Source of the DNA: Vreelandella stevensii S18214
Lineage (GTDB): Bacteria > Pseudomonadota > Gammaproteobacteria > Pseudomonadales > Halomonadaceae
Reading direction: 5' to 3'
Assembly: GCF_000275725.1 (NCBI RefSeq)
Contig: NZ_AJTS01000035.1
Span: forward strand, 1 to 64,000
Length of the DNA stretch: 64,000 nt
Part shown: in pieces, positions 1 through 9,894 of the stretch
Numbering within the stretch: the first letter of the stretch is position 1
Layout of the letters: the number at the start of each line of letters is the position of its first letter
Translations under genes and position numbers: made by a program
The notes under the pieces: model-generated
Told to the model about the DNA's origin: nothing
The model's database searches: none
Seen by the model: only the letters and a program-made list of their open reading frames with translations

Positions 1-1438
1 CGCCTTGCTCGATACGCTCTCCCACCTCCTGGTCGATATTGCGCCAATACTCAAACGCCCGGGCCAATACCGGTTCAGAGACGCCGCCCGAGAGATGCCC
101 GACCACATTGGATACCAGCCGCTCACGCTGGGCGTCGTCCATCACGTCGCGCACCAGCGCGTGGGCCTGGCCCCAGTCATCGTCATCTTTTCTGAGCGTG
201 TAGGCCGTCCGTATGAACTGGCCGTCGGTCGACCACACGGCGTCTTCCGGGAAGCGCTGCCCATCTGCCTTGGGGCCACCCTTGCTGTTGGGTGCATAGG
301 TAGGGTCGGTGGCGTGACGAATACGCATTGCGCCCCCTTGGCCATAGCTGTACACCGGGCATTTGGGCGTATTGACCGGAATGTGCTTGTAGTTCACCCC
401 CAGCCGAGCACGGTGCGCGTCGGCATAGGAGATCGCCCTTGCCAGCAGCATCTTGTCCGGCGACAGCCCCGTCCCCGGCACCATGCTGTTGGGCTCGAAA
501 GCGGCCTGCTCGATTTCACTGTGGAAATCAGTGGGGTTCCTGTCCAGCGTCAGCTTGCCCACCTCGATCAGCGGATAGTCGTCATGGGGCCAGATCTTGG
601 TCAGATCGAAAGGGTTGATGCGGTAGGTTTTGGCATCTTCGAAGGGCATGATCTGCATCTTCAAAGTCCAGGTAGGGTGATCCCCCCGCTGAATGGCTTC
701 GAAGAGGTCGCGACGGTGGTAGTCGGCATCGCTACCGGCCATCTGGTCGGCCTGCTCCTGGGTCATGCACTTGATGCCCTGGTCGGTCTTGAAGTGATAC
801 TTCACCCAAAACCGCTCGCCTGCCTCATTGACCCACATATAGGTATGGCTGGAATAGCCGTTCATGTGCCGCCACGTGGCAGGCACGCCCCGGTCTCCCA
901 TCAGCCATGCCACCTGGTGGGCCGACTCGGGCACCAGCGTCCAGAAATCCCACTGCATGTCGTGGTCTCGCAGGCCGTTGTCAGCCCGACGTTTCTGGGA
1001 GTGAATGAAGTGCTGAAACTTCATCGGGTCGCGAACGAAAAACACGGGGGTGTTGTTACCCACCATGTCGAAGTTACCTTCTTCGGTGTAGAACTTGATG
1101 GAAAACCCGCGGGGATCCCGCCAAGTGTCTGGGCTTCCGCTCTCGCCTGCCACGGTCGAGAAGCGGATCAGCACATCGGTCTTCTTGCCCGGCTGTAGAA
1201 AGCCTGCCTTGGTGTACTGGCTGACATCCTGAGTCACTTCAAAATGACCAAACGCCCCGCTGCCTTTGGCATGGGGCTGACGGTCAGGAATCATTTCACG
1301 GTTGAAGGCCGCCATCTGCTCCATCAGATAGTGGTCATGCATGACGATGGGACCATCGGCCCCGACCGAAAGCGAGTGCTCGTCGCTGGCAACCGGAATA
1401 CCGGCTTCATTGGTGGTGGGGTGCTGGTGGCTACTCAT
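1..1438 (-). CDS. Heme catalase, 3' end cut by window edge
   Basis: Monofunctional heme catalase that dismutates hydrogen peroxide to water and oxygen. The first 479 codons are present and the C-terminus lies beyond the left edge. The distal His is about residue 56, in the stretch [17 protein letters not shown]; the distal Asn lies in [10 protein letters not shown]; the heme-ligand signature [14 protein letters not shown] carries the proximal Tyr. These three elements define the family. The start at 1438 follows a good ribosome site, GGAGGAAG. No signal peptide is visible, so it is cytoplasmic. The small-subunit or large-subunit class cannot be decided without the C-terminus. A long open frame on the opposite strand here is a codon-bias shadow. 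Confidence 0.95.
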   Translation of the reverse strand, partial: MSSHQHPTTNEAGIPVASDEHSLSVGADGPIVMHDHYLMEQMAAFNREMIPDRQPHAKGSGAFGHFEVTQDVSQYTKAGFLQPGKKTDVLIRFSTVAGESGSPDTWRDPRGFSIKFYTEEGNFDMVGNNTPVFFVRDPMKFQHFIHSQKRRADNGLRDHDMQWDFWTLVPESAHQVAWLMGDRGVPATWRHMNGYSSHTYMWVNEAGERFWVKYHFKTDQGIKCMTQEQADQMAGSDADYHRRDLFEAIQRGDHPTWTLKMQIMPFEDAKTYRINPFDLTKIWPHDDYPLIEVGKLTLDRNPTDFHSEIEQAAFEPNSMVPGTGLSPDKMLLARAISYADAHRARLGVNYKHIPVNTPKCPVYSYGQGGAMRIRHATDPTYAPNSKGGPKADGQRFPEDAVWSTDGQFIRTAYTLRKDDDDWGQAHALVRDVMDDAQRERLVSNVVGHLSGGVSEPVLARAFEYWRNIDQEVGERIEQG

Positions 1439-1624
1439 GGCGCTTCCTCCTTGTCACATTCGACCAGACGCCGTTGCGTCGTTGGAAATGGCCCACAGCG
1501 CACGAGGCTTTCGCCTTTGCGCTGGCTGGCTCCCCCACAGGTATAGTCAACAAGCAGGCATATCGCCATCCATGGCGCCTTAACGTTGGCTATTGAAGCG
1601 ATCAATATTTGCTATCAAAAAAGC

Positions 1625-2656
1625 TCAATACAGGGAGTCGGGAGGCGGTTCCAGGCTGGATTGAAAGCTTTCGATGGCCGTCTCGGCTTCTTCTATCTCA
1701 TCGAAACGAGCGATGTGATAAAGCGCTTCGCCCTCATTGGCCAGCGGCAAACGGCTCATGCCAATTACGATGCCATCGGCCATGGCCAGCACCTCGCCCT
1801 CATCATTGCCGAAGGGGTCCGCTACCTTGCCCAGCACTTCGCCCTTGGCCACGCGCGCCCCCAGGCGCACCTGGGGCCGCAAAATGCCATCGATAGGTGC
1901 ACGCGCCCAACTGGAGCCATTGGCCAGCTCGGCGGGGGCGGGAGTACGGCGGCGCTGCTCGCCACTCAGCATGCCCAGGCGGCGCATGACCCTGAGAATG
2001 CCTTTGACGCCAGGCGCAATCGCCCACTCATCGAAACGCAGTGCCTCACCGGCTTCATAGGTCAGCACGGGAATGCCCAGGTTCTGCGCGTAGTGGCGAA
2101 GGCTGCCTTCGCGCAGTTCGGCATTCAGAATGACCGGGGCCCCAAAGGCATCGGCCATGCGCTCTGTTTCGCTGCCAGGGGTCAACTGCGCACGAATTTG
2201 CGGCAGGTTGGTGCGATGAATCGCCCCCGTGTGCAGGTCGATGATATGCGTCGCATGATCGACGATCTCATCTCTGAACAACGCCGCAATACGCCCCCCC
2301 AGCGAGCCCTTTTCGCTGCCCGGAAAGCAGCGGTTCAAGTCGCGGCGGTCGGGCAGGTAGCGGGTCTGCTGCAAGAAACCGAAGACATTGACCACCGGCA
2401 CGGCAATCAGCGTTCCGCGCAGGCTGTTGATGGACTTCGAGCGCAGCACGCGCCGCACGATTTCCACGCCGTTGATTTCATCCCCATGAATACCGCCACA
2501 GACCAGCATGACCGGCCCCTCTTTGCGGCCATGCACCACCTCGACGGGAATATGCAGCGGTGTGTGGGTGTAGAGGCGTGCCACCGGCACATCGATCTGT
2601 AACCGCTGGCCGGGCAACACCTCATGCCCGGCTAGCGTAAAAGGCGCTCGCCCCAT
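1625..2656 (-). CDS. Succinylglutamate desuccinylase/aspartoacylase family metallo-hydrolase
   Basis: Zinc-dependent M14-like deacylase of the AstE/aspartoacylase group, 343 residues. The zinc motif HGDE is at about residues 57-60, and DLHTG further on supplies the third ligand. The C-terminal third (from about residue 250) looks like the small beta domain seen in AstE-like proteins. The start at 2656 is preferred over an upstream in-frame ATG at 2731 because GAGGAG lies just before it. It is transcribed away from the acrR-like gene, and its promoter must share the 199-bp gap that holds the AcrR-type operator. The substrate is unknown; there are no other arginine-catabolism genes nearby, so it is not called astE. 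Confidence 0.85.
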   Translation of the reverse strand: MGRAPFTLAGHEVLPGQRLQIDVPVARLYTHTPLHIPVEVVHGRKEGPVMLVCGGIHGDEINGVEIVRRVLRSKSINSLRGTLIAVPVVNVFGFLQQTRYLPDRRDLNRCFPGSEKGSLGGRIAALFRDEIVDHATHIIDLHTGAIHRTNLPQIRAQLTPGSETERMADAFGAPVILNAELREGSLRHYAQNLGIPVLTYEAGEALRFDEWAIAPGVKGILRVMRRLGMLSGEQRRRTPAPAELANGSSWARAPIDGILRPQVRLGARVAKGEVLGKVADPFGNDEGEVLAMADGIVIGMSRLPLANEGEALYHIARFDEIEEAETAIESFQSSLEPPPDSLY

Positions 2657-2777
2657 GACAACTCCTCGATCAAGCATCGTGCAGTAGCTAAAAGGTTGGA
2701 AAACCTGATGTCTGACAACTCTATTTAGCATTATCCGACATCTTTGTTAACGCACGCTATGAAGTTCTGCGATTAAC

Positions 2778-2797
2778 CATACACTTTTGAATGTAAA
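2778..2797 (+). promoter_or_regulatory. AcrR-type operator before the tetR-family gene
   Basis: CATACA-N4-TGAATGTAA, 59 bp before the start at 2856. It has the core of the Escherichia coli AcrR operator (CATACA, four bases, TGAATGTA) and recurs before the efflux operon at 11433-11454. A possible -35 (TTGAAT, 2787-2792) lies inside it and an AT-rich -10 follows at about 2813-2820. Inference: autorepression. Confidence 0.6.
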
Positions 2798-2855
2798 AAA
2801 CCGGCGAGTTCATATAAAATACGCCGCATACGTGTCGAGAGTGAGGTGAGGTTCC

Positions 2856-3467
2856 ATGGCAAGAAAAACCAAAGCGGAGGCTGCGGCAACGCGCGAAGCG
2901 CTGCTGGATGCGGCTGAAGAGGTGTTTTTCGAAAAAGGCGTTGCTCGCACCTCGCTTGAGCAGATTGCCCGCCATGCGGGGCTGACCCGCGGCGCCGTCT
3001 ATTGGCACTTCAAGAACAAGGGCGATCTGTTCATGGCACTGGTGGAGCGGGTGCGCATGCCCTTCCAGTCATTGATCGATGAAGTCAATAACGCCGACCC
3101 ACACGTCTCGCCGCTGGAATCCATTCGCCTGGCCTGCCACGCAGGCTTGCAGCGTATCGAGCAACCTTCCCATCAGCGTATTCTGTCGATCCTGCTTCAC
3201 CGCTGTGAATTCTTCAGCGATATCAACCCCATTGCCATGCAGGATGAAATCGGCGAAGAGTGCTTCGACGAAATGCTGCCGGTGTTCCAACTGGCCCAGC
3301 AACAGCAGGATATGCGCGAAGATATCAGCCCGGAAACCGCCACCCGCCTGATGCAGTGTACACTCGGCGGCCTGTTTCACGACTGGCTGCGCACGCCGGA
3401 TGCCTTCTCTGTCTCCGAGCGCGGCGCAGAAATCATCGATGCCCTGATCCGCATGATGCGCAAGTAA
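2856..3467 (+). CDS. acrR: TetR/AcrR-family repressor, probable efflux regulator
   Basis: A 203-residue TetR-family regulator. The helix-turn-helix is at residues 34-53 (LEQIARHAGLTRGAVYWHF), preceded by a helix typical of AcrR, TtgR and SmeT. The C-terminal ligand domain is of family length. The start at 2856 follows GAGGTGAGG. The tripartite pump operon lies 2.5 kb downstream on the other strand. A matching operator is present in both promoters, so this protein probably represses itself and the pump until a hydrophobic ligand binds. The link to the pump is an inference from the shared site. The symbol denotes family resemblance. Confidence 0.85.
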   Translation: MARKTKAEAAATREALLDAAEEVFFEKGVARTSLEQIARHAGLTRGAVYWHFKNKGDLFMALVERVRMPFQSLIDEVNNADPHVSPLESIRLACHAGLQRIEQPSHQRILSILLHRCEFFSDINPIAMQDEIGEECFDEMLPVFQLAQQQQDMREDISPETATRLMQCTLGGLFHDWLRTPDAFSVSERGAEIIDALIRMMRK

Positions 3468-3528
3468 AGGCTCTACTGCACCGCAGCATTGCATCTATAC
3501 TACAGGCACCCCATGACAGGAGCCGTGT

Positions 3529-4458
3529 ATGGATGCCTTGGAGTTTGTTCGCGTACGTGAGCTGGAGATTGCGGTTCGCATCTGGAACCCCGATGCCAAA
3601 CGAACCCTGATTGCCTGGCACGGGCTGGCTCGCCACGGCGGTGATTTTGCCGCCCTGGCCCGCGAGCTCGGCAGCGAATGGCGCGTACTGGCCCCGGACA
3701 CCCCAGGGCGCGGCCTATCGAGCTGGTCGCTGTTTCCCGCCCATGACTACCTTTACAGCCACTATGTCACCGTTGCCATCGCGCTGCTGGATCACTACCA
3801 GTTGGAGCAGGTGGACTGGCTGGGCACCTCCATGGGAGGGCTGCTTGGTATGCTGATCGCCGCCGACGAGCAACACGCCCCGCGCATTGCGCGGCTGGTC
3901 CTCAATGACGTTGGGCCCGAGCTCGACAAGGAAGGGCTGATTGCGCTGTCGAGCTACTTTGGCGTCACCCACCGTTTCAACAACTTTGCCAACCTGCAGG
4001 CAGAGCTGATCAAGCACTATGCCAGCTTCGGCATCACCAGCGAGGCGGAGTGGCGCGAGCTGGCGCTCAATAGCGCACGACGCCTGCCCGATGGCAGTTG
4101 GACCTACCACTTCGACCCTCGCATAGGCGAGCAGTTTATCCACGATACCCCCCGGGATACCTGGGCCGACTGGGCCAAGATACGCTGCCCGCTCATGGTC
4201 ATTCGGGGTGAAACGTCGGCTCTGCTGGCCGCCGAGACGCTGCCCAAAATGGCCGAGTCACAGCCGTCGTTGGTGACCATGACCGTGCCAGGCTGCGGGC
4301 ATGCGCCGATGCTCAACGACGCCCAGCAGGTCAAGCCCATACAGCGCTTTCTGACGACTCCGTTAGCTGCGCCGTCCACGGCAACACCTGCCCAGCCAGC
4401 TGGCACGTTCAGCCAGTGGCTGGCAGATGTGTGGCGCTACCTGAGAGGCGGTAGATAG
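3529..4458 (+). CDS. Alpha/beta-fold hydrolase
   Basis: A 309-residue cytoplasmic alpha/beta hydrolase. The nucleophile elbow GTSMGG places the Ser at residue 101; the HG oxyanion segment (WHGLARHG) is at about residue 31; the catalytic His is probably in GCGHAPM near the C-terminus. About 35 extra residues follow the fold and are rich in Pro, Ala and Thr. The start at 3529 follows GACAGGAG. The substrate cannot be told: similar proteins include esterases, haloperoxidase-like enzymes and C-C bond hydrolases. It follows the acrR-like gene by 61 bp on the same strand and could be co-transcribed with it. Confidence 0.8.
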   Translation: MDALEFVRVRELEIAVRIWNPDAKRTLIAWHGLARHGGDFAALARELGSEWRVLAPDTPGRGLSSWSLFPAHDYLYSHYVTVAIALLDHYQLEQVDWLGTSMGGLLGMLIAADEQHAPRIARLVLNDVGPELDKEGLIALSSYFGVTHRFNNFANLQAELIKHYASFGITSEAEWRELALNSARRLPDGSWTYHFDPRIGEQFIHDTPRDTWADWAKIRCPLMVIRGETSALLAAETLPKMAESQPSLVTMTVPGCGHAPMLNDAQQVKPIQRFLTTPLAAPSTATPAQPAGTFSQWLADVWRYLRGGR

Positions 4459-4464
4459 GGCTGG

Positions 4465-5139
4465 TTACGTCGGGTAGCCGTTGGGATGGTGCTTGTGCTG
4501 CAAGCGCAGTCTGTTGAGGCGTACCCGCGTATCCAGGTAGTCCTGCTCCATGACGCTACGGTAGGCCCCTTCACTGGCCAGATATTTGACCAATACCCGG
4601 TGCTCACCCGGCTGGGGGCAATCCCCCGCCTTGCAATGCAAGCGCACCACGCTGTCCGGCTCATTGAGCAATCGAGCAGTGGCACCGCCCTGCTGGTCTC
4701 GCTCGATCACCACCGCGGTAGCGCCCAGCAGGCAACGGCGCTGGAACGGCGCGTAGCGATGCAGCCCACGCTGCAGGGCGTGACACACGGCGGCCGCCAG
4801 CGGCGAAGCAACGGCAAAGGAAGCCCACAGCACCAGCACGCCCACGGGCACTCTCAACATGCCCAGCGGTAGCCAGCGTAGCACCAGTAGTTCGACGGCC
4901 AGCGAGATGGTGCCTGCCAATAGAACGAGCAGGCTCAGCGCCAGCGAGGCCGGCACGCCTGCAAACCCCAGCGAGACGAGCGTGCTCGCCATGTGGTCAT
5001 CGCGGAGGCTATCGCGTTCGAACAGCTCCAACGGCGCCAATCGCAACAACACCAGCAGCCAATAGAGCGTGCCCAGCACCAGCAACAGGGCAAAGACGAT
5101 GGTTGGAAACTGCAGAGCAGCAGACATGAAGGTTTGCAT
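4465..5139 (-). CDS. YqiJ-like inner-membrane protein with C-terminal OB-like domain
   Basis: A 224-residue membrane protein. About four hydrophobic segments occupy residues 8-30, 50-75, 78-95 and 95-115. A soluble C-terminal domain follows that resembles the OB-fold tail of YqiJ/NfeD-type proteins. The start at 5139 is chosen over 5160 because GGAGGAG sits at the right distance from it. YqiJ proteins usually pair with a flotillin (YqiK); none is seen in this window, so it is an orphan here. It converges on the alpha/beta hydrolase gene with only 6 bp between the two ends. Family assignment is from general appearance. Confidence 0.6.
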   Translation of the reverse strand: MQTFMSAALQFPTIVFALLLVLGTLYWLLVLLRLAPLELFERDSLRDDHMASTLVSLGFAGVPASLALSLLVLLAGTISLAVELLVLRWLPLGMLRVPVGVLVLWASFAVASPLAAAVCHALQRGLHRYAPFQRRCLLGATAVVIERDQQGGATARLLNEPDSVVRLHCKAGDCPQPGEHRVLVKYLASEGAYRSVMEQDYLDTRVRLNRLRLQHKHHPNGYPT

Positions 5140-5305
5140 GGCGTGTTCTCCTCCGGGCAAGTTGCCCGGTCTTGTTCTCGCCTGAGCCTATTGTCGACCA
5201 TTATTGTGCTACTCAGGCTAAAACGATGGTCACTTTCAGCTTAGCTCATCTTAGCCATGTCAGTAGCTCGGGCATTGACCCGTATCAGCCTTTGGCCCGA
5301 CGCCC

Positions 5306-5336
5306 ACAAAAAACGGGCACCCCGTGGGGTGCCCGT
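5306..5336 (-). terminator. Intrinsic terminator of the RND efflux operon
   Basis: A perfect 11-bp stem (ACGGGCACCCC pairing with GGGGTGCCCGT, 5313-5336) with a 2-base loop, followed on the minus strand by six T. It lies 24 bp beyond the pump gene stop. Confidence 0.9.
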
Positions 5337-5359
5337 CTGGTGGATCGCTGGCGATCAGG

Positions 5360-8300
5360 TCAGGCCTGATCGTGCCCCAGCGCCGCCTGCTCATCCTCCT
5401 TGCGTTCAGGATGACGCTTGCGGTAGAGCCAGTCAGAAACAGTGGCAATCATGGCGTAGAAGCTGGGAATGAACAGGCTGCCCAGAATAGCGACAGACGC
5501 CATGCCCACGGCCACCGTGGTGCCGATATGGTGGCTACTGACATCACTGGCCCCGGTGGCCAGGGCCAGCGGCAGCGTACCAAAGATGAACGCCAGCGAG
5601 GTCATGACGATGGGCCGGAAGCGCAGCTCGGCCGCCGTGATCGCGGCTTCACGAATCGTCTTGCCCTGCTCTTTACGCTGCAGCTCGGCAAACTCGACGA
5701 TCAGGATCGCGTTCTTGGCCGCCAGCCCCACGACCACCAGCATACCGATTTGCACGTAGACACTGGTATCCAGCCCGCGCAGCACGATACCGCCAATCCC
5801 CCCGAGGAAGGCAAACGGGGTGGCCGTCAAGACCGCCAGCGGCAAGGACCAGCTCTCGTACTGGGCTGCCAGGATCAGGAACACCATCAGGATACCGAAC
5901 ACGATGGCCAGCATGGCGGTATTGCCCAGGTTGGCTTCCTGATACGCGGTACCGGTCCAGCCCATGCCCCAGTTCGGCCCCAGCGTTTCCAGCACGACTT
6001 CTTCCATGGCCGCGATGGCTTGCGCCGAGCTGTAGCCCGGAGCCGCCCCGCCCTGGAACTGCGCCCCGGTATACACCCCGAAGCGTGACACCACCGAAGG
6101 CCCGACCTGGCGCTCCAGCGTCACGAACTCGGATAACGGGATGCGCTCACCGTTGCCGCCCCGCACGTAGACATTGTTGATGTCTTCGGGGGTCTTGCGG
6201 AACTCGTCCTCGTTCTGCAGATACACCTGGAAGTTACGGTTCTGGTAGCTGAAGAAGTTGACGAAGCCATTACCGAAGGTATTGGAAAGTGCCGAAGAGA
6301 TATTCTCCAGGGCCACGCCGTAGCTCAACGCTTTCTGCTGGTCGATCTCCGCCCGGAACGAGGGAACGTTCACGTTGAACGTGGAGAATACTTGATTCAG
6401 CGCAGGGTGCTGGTTCGCCGCCCCCATGATCTGCAGCGATGCTTCATACAGCTCACGGGGCGATGCGCCGTCGAAGGATTGCAGGTAGCCGGTGAAGCCC
6501 CCAGTGGTCGACAGCCCCATGATGGGCGGCACGTTGAAGGCCATGGCCGAACCACCGTCGATGCTGGCACCCAGCTGCATGATACGGCCCACCAGCTCGT
6601 TGGCGGTCAGGTCGCGCTCCGACCAAGGCTGCATGTTGACGAACATGATCCCGCGTGCGGTGTTCACCGCGCTGGAGAGAATGTCATACCCCGCCACCGC
6701 CGAGGAGTACTGCACGCCGGGGATATCTTCAATGGCAGCACTTAGCTCGGCCATGTAGTTCTGGGTACGATCCAGCGAGGCAGCGTCCGGCAGCGACACG
6801 CTGACCAGCACGATCCCCTGGTCCGTTTCGGGCACCAGCGTGGAGGGCGTATTGGCATACAGCCAGTAAGAGCCCGCCCCTACCGCCACGGTCAGCGCCA
6901 GCGCCAGCACCCAGAAGCGCACCAGCTTCTTCACGAACCACATGTAGAGCGCCGTGAAGCCTGCAAAGAAACGATCGAACAGGCGCAGCGGCGTGGTAAT
7001 GGCTCGCTTGAAAGCGGACTGACGGGTCTTGTGCAGGTTGTGCTTGATGAAGATCGCGGACAGCGCCGGGGTGAAGGTCAGTGCCATCAGCGCCGACAAC
7101 GCCACCGAGATCGCCACGGTAATCGCGAACTGCTGGTAGATCTGGCCCGTGAAGCCACCCATGAAGGCTACCGGCACGAACACCGCCGCCATGATCAGTG
7201 ACGTGGCGATGACCGGCCCACCGACCTCTTTCATGGCGCGAATGGTGGCATCGCGAACGCTGATATCGTCCTCTTCGCTGAGCACCCGCTCGACGTTCTC
7301 CACCACCAGAATCGCGTCATCCACCACGATACCGATCGACAGCACCAGCGCGAACAGCGTCAACAGGTTGATCGAGAAGTCGAACAGGTAGAAGCCGGCA
7401 AAGGTACCAATCACCGAGACCGGCACCACCGACATGGCGATGACCGTGAAGCGCCAGTTCTGCAGGAAGATGAACAGAATCACGATAACGATCAGGAACG
7501 CTTCGATGAACGTCTTGAGCACCGTCTCGACGGACGCATCGATGAACAGCGTCGTATCGTAAGGCGTCACGTACTCGAGCCCCGGCGGGAAGCGTTCAGC
7601 CAGCTCTTCCATGGTCGCCCGAACCGAGTTGGCCGTCTCCAGCGCGTTGGCGCCCGGCTGCTGGTTGATGATGATGGGCGTCATGGTCGCGCCGTTCAAA
7701 CGCGCATCCACACCGTAGAAGGAGGCGCCCAGCTCGATCCGCGCCACGTCTTCCAGGCGCAGCGAAGAACCATCGGCATTGGTGCGCAGGAAGATGTTGC
7801 GGAAATCATCCGGGCTGGAAAGACGCCCGCCAGCGGTAATGGTGTAGGTATAGGCACGCGGCTCGCTCTGGGGCGTCGCGGCAAGATTACCGGCCGGAAT
7901 TTCGGTGTTCTGAGCGCGAATGGCACTGGCCACTTCGCTCGGGGTCAGGTCGTACTGGGCCAGCTTGTCGGGATCCATCCAGATCCGCATGGCAAACTCG
8001 CCTCCCCCCAGCACCTCGGCATTGCCCACCCCAGGCACCTGACGCAGCTCATCGAGAATGTTGAGGGTGGCGTAGTTCTGCATGTAAACATTGTTGTAGT
8101 CACCGCTGGGCGAGGTCAGCGCGACCAGCATCAGAATGGAGTCGGAACGCAGCTCCACGGTGACACCCTGAGACTGAACGGCCTCTGGCAACTGGGACAA
8201 GGCCCCCTGCACGCGGTTGTTGACGTTGATGGTGTTGATATCACCATCGGTACCGATGTTGAACGCCACGCTCAGGCTCATCAGGCCGTTGTCGGCGCTG

Positions 8301-8548
8301 TTGGAGGTCATGTACAGCATATCCTCCACGCCGTTGATGGCTTCCGCCAGGGGCGCGGCCACGGTCTGTGCCACGGTCTCGGCATCGGCACCGGGGAACT
8401 GTGCCTGTACCGAGACCGTGGGCGGCACCACGCTGGGATACTGCTCGATGGGCAGTATCCGCATCGCCATCGCGCCTACCAGCGTCAGGATAATCGCCAG
8501 CACCGTGGCGAATATCGGACGACTGATAAAGAAGTTAGAGAAATTCAT
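5360..8548 (-). CDS. acrB: RND multidrug efflux pump, inner-membrane subunit (AcrB/MexB-like)
   Basis: A 1062-residue HAE1-type RND transporter, full length. The N-terminus NFFISRPIFATVLA is typical, and the paired Asp residues of the proton relay are in SIGIVVDDAILVVEN (about residue 405). Two sets of six transmembrane helices flank two large periplasmic loops. It exports hydrophobic drugs, bile-salt-like compounds or solvents in exchange for protons and forms a trimer docked to the adaptor. Its start codon overlaps the stop of the adaptor gene by one base, so the two are translationally coupled. It is the last gene of the operon and is followed by a strong terminator. Confidence 0.95.
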   Translation of the reverse strand: MNFSNFFISRPIFATVLAIILTLVGAMAMRILPIEQYPSVVPPTVSVQAQFPGADAETVAQTVAAPLAEAINGVEDMLYMTSNSADNGLMSLSVAFNIGTDGDINTINVNNRVQGALSQLPEAVQSQGVTVELRSDSILMLVALTSPSGDYNNVYMQNYATLNILDELRQVPGVGNAEVLGGGEFAMRIWMDPDKLAQYDLTPSEVASAIRAQNTEIPAGNLAATPQSEPRAYTYTITAGGRLSSPDDFRNIFLRTNADGSSLRLEDVARIELGASFYGVDARLNGATMTPIIINQQPGANALETANSVRATMEELAERFPPGLEYVTPYDTTLFIDASVETVLKTFIEAFLIVIVILFIFLQNWRFTVIAMSVVPVSVIGTFAGFYLFDFSINLLTLFALVLSIGIVVDDAILVVENVERVLSEEDDISVRDATIRAMKEVGGPVIATSLIMAAVFVPVAFMGGFTGQIYQQFAITVAISVALSALMALTFTPALSAIFIKHNLHKTRQSAFKRAITTPLRLFDRFFAGFTALYMWFVKKLVRFWVLALALTVAVGAGSYWLYANTPSTLVPETDQGIVLVSVSLPDAASLDRTQNYMAELSAAIEDIPGVQYSSAVAGYDILSSAVNTARGIMFVNMQPWSERDLTANELVGRIMQLGASIDGGSAMAFNVPPIMGLSTTGGFTGYLQSFDGASPRELYEASLQIMGAANQHPALNQVFSTFNVNVPSFRAEIDQQKALSYGVALENISSALSNTFGNGFVNFFSYQNRNFQVYLQNEDEFRKTPEDINNVYVRGGNGERIPLSEFVTLERQVGPSVVSRFGVYTGAQFQGGAAPGYSSAQAIAAMEEVVLETLGPNWGMGWTGTAYQEANLGNTAMLAIVFGILMVFLILAAQYESWSLPLAVLTATPFAFLGGIGGIVLRGLDTSVYVQIGMLVVVGLAAKNAILIVEFAELQRKEQGKTIREAAITAAELRFRPIVMTSLAFIFGTLPLALATGASDVSSHHIGTTVAVGMASVAILGSLFIPSFYAMIATVSDWLYRKRHPERKEDEQAALGHDQA

Positions 8549-9828
8549 TATTGAGCACCCTCTTCCCCTTCCGCGGGCGCTTCACCAGCGCCTTCGGACA
8601 TCTCGGCAGCCGCTTCGGCCTGCTCCTGCTGCTCCTGCGCTTCGGCTTCTTCCACGTCATCGACCAGCTGTTCTGCATCGCCATCGAAACGCACCGGGTC
8701 GATCACCATGCCCGGTTCGAGACCCGCCGGGTCACCCACTACGACGCTCTCGCCAGGTTCCAGGCCATCCACGATGATCTGCCAGGGGCCAGCCACATCG
8801 CCCAGTTGAACCGTCCGCTCACGCGCCTTGCTCTCGTCATCCAGTACGAAGACACGAGGGCCCATCAGCCCCTGGGTAACGGCAATTTCAGGCACCGCGA
8901 TGACGTCGAACCGCTTGAGGCCTTCGAGGCGAACGCGCACGAACTGGCCAGGCAACACATCACCATTGGGGTTGTCGAACGTGGCCGAGGCTTGCACCGT
9001 ACTGGTACCGGTATCCACGCGGGAACCGAGGTAGTTCAAGCGTCCCGCCAGCTCACCCCCAGCGCTACCCGCTAACCCGGGCACGCTGAGATGGGCGGTA
9101 ATGGAGGACATGTCACCGGCGCTTGCGGCCAACTGGCGACGCAGCTCGAAGGCATCGCGCTGAGGTAGCTGAAAGCGCACTTCCAGCGGGTCCAGAGGCG
9201 TGATGGTGGCCAGCTCAGTGCCTGACGTGACCAGGTTGCCCACGTTGACTTGGCTCAAGCTGATCATGCCCGAAACGGGCGCGGTGACGTTGGAGTAGCC
9301 CAGGTCCAGATTGGCACTGGTGAGGGCGGCTTCCGCTTGTGCCACGCTGGCCTGCGCAACCCGCTGCTCTGCCAGCGCCTGGTCGTACTGCTGGCGGCTG
9401 ACCGAGTTCTGGCTCAGCAGCTGCTCGAAACGCTGCGCATCCCGCTGGGCGCGTGCCAGCTCTGCCCGGGCGCTCTGCAGGTCTGCTTCACGCTGGTTCA
9501 CCGTGGCCTGGTACAAGTCCGGCTCGATGGTGTAGAGGCGATCTCCCTCCTCGACCATTTGCCCGGGTTCGAAATGCCGCTCTTCCAGAAAGCCGTTGAC
9601 CCGCGCCACCAGCGTGACTTCACTGTCGCTGCGCAGCAGCGAAGGGTAGGACTTGTTGAGCGGAATGTCCTGACGGCTTACTTCAGCGACTTCCACCGCG
9701 TGGGGCCGCGCTTCCTGCTGCTGGCCCTGCGGCTCCTGGGATGGCTGTTCCTGGCCACAGGCGGTCAGCGCCAGCACGGCGATCAGCGTCACCAGGCTCG
9801 CCCGGGTGGAGTGCATCACTCTTTTCAT
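8548..9828 (-). CDS. acrA: RND efflux periplasmic adaptor lipoprotein (AcrA/MexA-like)
   Basis: Membrane fusion protein linking the pump to the outer-membrane channel. It has a signal peptide with lipobox LTAC (acylated Cys about residue 24), a biotinyl-lipoyl-like half, a long alpha-hairpin rich in Gln, Ala and Arg (about residues 90-160), the second lipoyl half and beta-barrel domains. The last 40 residues are almost all Glu, Ala, Gln and Gly, an acidic tail not usual in AcrA and in keeping with a halophile. The start at 9828 gives a standard lipoprotein signal; an in-frame ATG at 9843 is the alternative. The distance to the outer-membrane gene upstream is 66 bp. Confidence 0.93.
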   Translation of the reverse strand: MKRVMHSTRASLVTLIAVLALTACGQEQPSQEPQGQQQEARPHAVEVAEVSRQDIPLNKSYPSLLRSDSEVTLVARVNGFLEERHFEPGQMVEEGDRLYTIEPDLYQATVNQREADLQSARAELARAQRDAQRFEQLLSQNSVSRQQYDQALAEQRVAQASVAQAEAALTSANLDLGYSNVTAPVSGMISLSQVNVGNLVTSGTELATITPLDPLEVRFQLPQRDAFELRRQLAASAGDMSSITAHLSVPGLAGSAGGELAGRLNYLGSRVDTGTSTVQASATFDNPNGDVLPGQFVRVRLEGLKRFDVIAVPEIAVTQGLMGPRVFVLDDESKARERTVQLGDVAGPWQIIVDGLEPGESVVVGDPAGLEPGMVIDPVRFDGDAEQLVDDVEEAEAQEQQEQAEAAAEMSEGAGEAPAEGEEGAQ

Positions 9829-9894
9829 GCGTCGAATTCCCATTCATTTTTTCTGTACGTTGACGGATCGCAGGCGTGCCCCCACTGGCCGCGC

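Noticed and set aside
5-1198. 397-codon open frame antisense to the catalase gene
   Set aside because: It has no ribosome site and no recognisable domain, and the opposite strand carries all catalase motifs.
1439-1624. Small gene between catalase and the AstE-like gene
   Set aside because: Short frames there have no ribosome site or conserved look.
1586-2602. 338-codon frame antisense to the AstE-like gene
   Set aside because: No start context, and low-complexity residue use.
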